The notes under the pieces were generated by a model. The model ran no database searches and was not told where the DNA came from. It saw only the letters and a list, made by a program, of their open reading frames with translations. 6,211 nucleotides of DNA from Candidatus Poseidoniaceae archaeon (GTDB lineage Archaea > Thermoplasmatota > Poseidoniia > Poseidoniales > Poseidoniaceae): positions 1 through 6,211 of the forward strand of contig DUJC01000114.1 in NCBI GenBank assembly GCA_013330015.1, read 5' to 3'. The translations under genes and the position numbers were made by a program. Shown piece by piece: positions 4,611-6,211 of the stretch (position 1 is the stretch's first letter; each line of letters begins with the position of its first letter).

Positions 4611-6211
4611 ATGCATCTACGCCGCAGGTGTTTTCTCCTGCTGTCCATCTTCCTCCTTTCGTTGGCATTTCCAATGGCATCATCGTCACCGAAGACCATC
4701 GCAGAAACAGAGGTTGTCGAGTCGTTTGACTCGAATTGGATGCAACTTCAACCGGTCTCTACCCGCTCCGTTGCTATCAAAACAGTTGACCCAACCATAC
4801 ACCTTGCTGGCTTCTCATTCGATCCCCAATTCACGGATTTAAGCAACCTCGATTCTGCTTGGGGCGCATCCTTTTCAACATCGCTTTATCTTGTTCAACT
4901 CCAACTCAACGATGCATCCATCATGAATGGGTTTGAGGATGCATACGATATTGAGGTCCTCGAACGCCAAAGTCAGGGCGTTTACATTGTGCGTGTGCAT
5001 GATGCATCGCAGATTGCGCCAATTTCATCGGATGATGACGTTCGCTGGATGGGGGCTTATGCACCATACATGCGTACAACAAACGATGCACTAGGTGCAC
5101 ACCTTGTTCAAATCACCGTTGCTGGAGACATTGCACCTTCGAGCTTAGCCACGCTCACAACTTACCTTGTGCAAAACGGGGCTTCCACTTCATGGTGTTC
5201 GATGGATATGTGCGAGGCTGTTTTCGAGCATGGCCTCAATGCGCACGAACTACGACAAATCGCTGCATATGACGATGTTCTCTTTGTCGCAAAAGCCTAC
5301 AATCTCCAACTCCACAACAACCTGGCTGCCACAGAAGTTGGTGCTGTTGCGATCCGAGCAACATCCTCGCTCGGACTCGACGGTTCTGGAGAGACGATCG
5401 CGGTCATGGATACTGGCTTGGACAACGACCATCCAGATGTTCTCGGTCGCATCGCTGCAATCAATACGCAATACGGGCTCGATTCTTCGCCTGTCGACAG
5501 CAATAGCGGACACGGGACCCACATCGTCATGACCGTTCTTGGTGACGGTAGCGTAGATGCATCGACAACCGGTGTAGCACCTGAAGCCAATCTCGTGATG
5601 TATGCTCTCGAACACGACCCAACAGGTTACTTCGGACGTCAAGGCTCCATCTATGACCTTCTTTCAGATGCTGAACTCAAGACCGCCCGAATTGCAGTCC
5701 ATGCTTGGGGTTCAAACGGGAACTTTGGATTCTATACCGCAGATTCAAGATCTGCTGACCAATATGTTTCAAACAATCAATACCTGCTTCCTGTTTTTTC
5801 TGTGGGAGATAACGGAGCCTCAGGCGCATCAAAAGTGACTGCGCCGGGTACAGCCAAGAACGTCCTTTCCATCGGTTCAAGCAACAACGGTAGTGTCAGT
5901 GCATCCTCGTCGCAGGGTCCTACGCTCGATGGAAGAATCAAGCCCGACCTTGTTGCTCCTGGAGAAGGCATCTGTTCCGCAAGGGCTGAGGAAGCAAAGA
6001 GCGTAGTTGGCTCTGCATGTGCAACCGGGACACACGGCAATACTCGCTCAATGTACATGGAGTTGAGCGGAACATCGCAAGCCACGGCAGTAGCCAGCGG
6101 TTCTGCAGCACTTGCACGTGAGTATCTTCGCGAGGTTGCTGGAATTAACAAGCCATCTGCGAGCCTCATCAAAGCAACCCTTGTCAACGGTGCTGAAGAT
6201 CTCGGAACGCC
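4611..6211 (+). CDS. Secreted subtilisin-like serine protease (S8, KP-43-like), 3' incomplete
   Basis: The frame stays open from this ATG to the window edge (533 codons plus 2 bases). A Sec-type signal peptide opens it: basic MHLRRR, then a hydrophobic core to about residue 20, with likely cleavage near Ala23. Residues about 24-240 form a propeptide with two similar halves (93-158 and 164-237). The catalytic domain follows. Asp267 lies in VMDTGLDNDHPD, His301 in GHGTH and Ser489 in LSGTSQA; the oxyanion Asn401 is in SVGDNG. TAPGTAKNVLSIGS, SSQGPTLDGRIKPDLVAPG and the region after Ser489 resemble the KP-43 group of alkaline proteases, which carry a C-terminal beta-sandwich; that part would lie beyond the window. 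Gln490 replaces the usual Met after the catalytic Ser. Cysteine pairs 196/201 and 455/470 could form disulfides. The likely role is extracellular protein digestion. No good Shine-Dalgarno or TATA is seen in the 45-bp gap after gap, so transcription may continue from that gene. Confidence 0.93.
   Translation, partial: MHLRRRCFLLLSIFLLSLAFPMASSSPKTIAETEVVESFDSNWMQLQPVSTRSVAIKTVDPTIHLAGFSFDPQFTDLSNLDSAWGASFSTSLYLVQLQLNDASIMNGFEDAYDIEVLERQSQGVYIVRVHDASQIAPISSDDDVRWMGAYAPYMRTTNDALGAHLVQITVAGDIAPSSLATLTTYLVQNGASTSWCSMDMCEAVFEHGLNAHELRQIAAYDDVLFVAKAYNLQLHNNLAATEVGAVAIRATSSLGLDGSGETIAVMDTGLDNDHPDVLGRIAAINTQYGLDSSPVDSNSGHGTHIVMTVLGDGSVDASTTGVAPEANLVMYALEHDPTGYFGRQGSIYDLLSDAELKTARIAVHAWGSNGNFGFYTADSRSADQYVSNNQYLLPVFSVGDNGASGASKVTAPGTAKNVLSIGSSNNGSVSASSSQGPTLDGRIKPDLVAPGEGICSARAEEAKSVVGSACATGTHGNTRSMYMELSGTSQATAVASGSAALAREYLREVAGINKPSASLIKATLVNGAEDLGT

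Noticed and set aside
4911..5563. Recurrent palindromic octamer GATGCATC (4911, 5001 and 5556) in the protease gene
   Set aside because: All three copies are in frame and encode Asp-Ala-Ser using the gene's favoured codons, with irregular spacing, so codon use explains them better than a binding site.
5777..6187. A 136-codon open frame on the minus strand inside the protease
   Set aside because: It is antisense to the conserved catalytic domain carrying Ser489, and its Ala/Leu-rich translation shows no family features.

Overview
The window looks like a chromosomal piece of a marine planktonic euryarchaeon, probably Marine Group II (Candidatus Poseidoniales) or a close relative. This is an inference from gene content, not from a marker tree. 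The GAPDH is the archaeal type II enzyme. The phenylalanyl-tRNA synthetase beta chain is of the archaeal type. A perfect anti-16S Shine-Dalgarno motif (GAGGTGA) precedes one internal gene. The last gene is a large secreted subtilase, which suits a protein-degrading marine heterotroph. There are no tRNAs, rRNAs, insertion sequences, CRISPR arrays or long repeats.

Layout: two divergent gene groups meet at an intergenic gap of about 127 bp (3401-3527). Leftward, on the minus strand and in order of transcription, are three tightly packed genes. The first is a 525-residue protein with a glutamate-synthase GXGXG beta-helix domain and a degenerate FMN-domain-like tail (3400-1823). The second is pheT (1813-68). 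The third is the first 19 codons of a SRAP-family (HMCES/YedK-like) gene whose start is at 59 and which runs off the left edge. The gaps are 9 and 8 bp, so an operon is likely. Rightward, on the plus strand, are archaeal GAPDH (3528-4565) and, 45 bp later, a secreted KP-43-like S8 serine protease (4611 to the right edge, incomplete).

How the genes work together: the leftward cluster joins tRNA charging (PheT, whose partner PheS is outside the window), abasic-site DNA repair (SRAP) and a protein of unknown role built from glutamate-synthase parts. This is a housekeeping-like group with no obvious shared pathway. The rightward pair joins central carbon metabolism and extracellular protein breakdown; their adjacency may be only positional. 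The points most worth a second look are the rearranged GXGXG/FMN-like protein, the natural Met-to-Gln change next to the catalytic serine of the protease, its apparently duplicated propeptide, and the SRAP start hidden in the first 59 bases.
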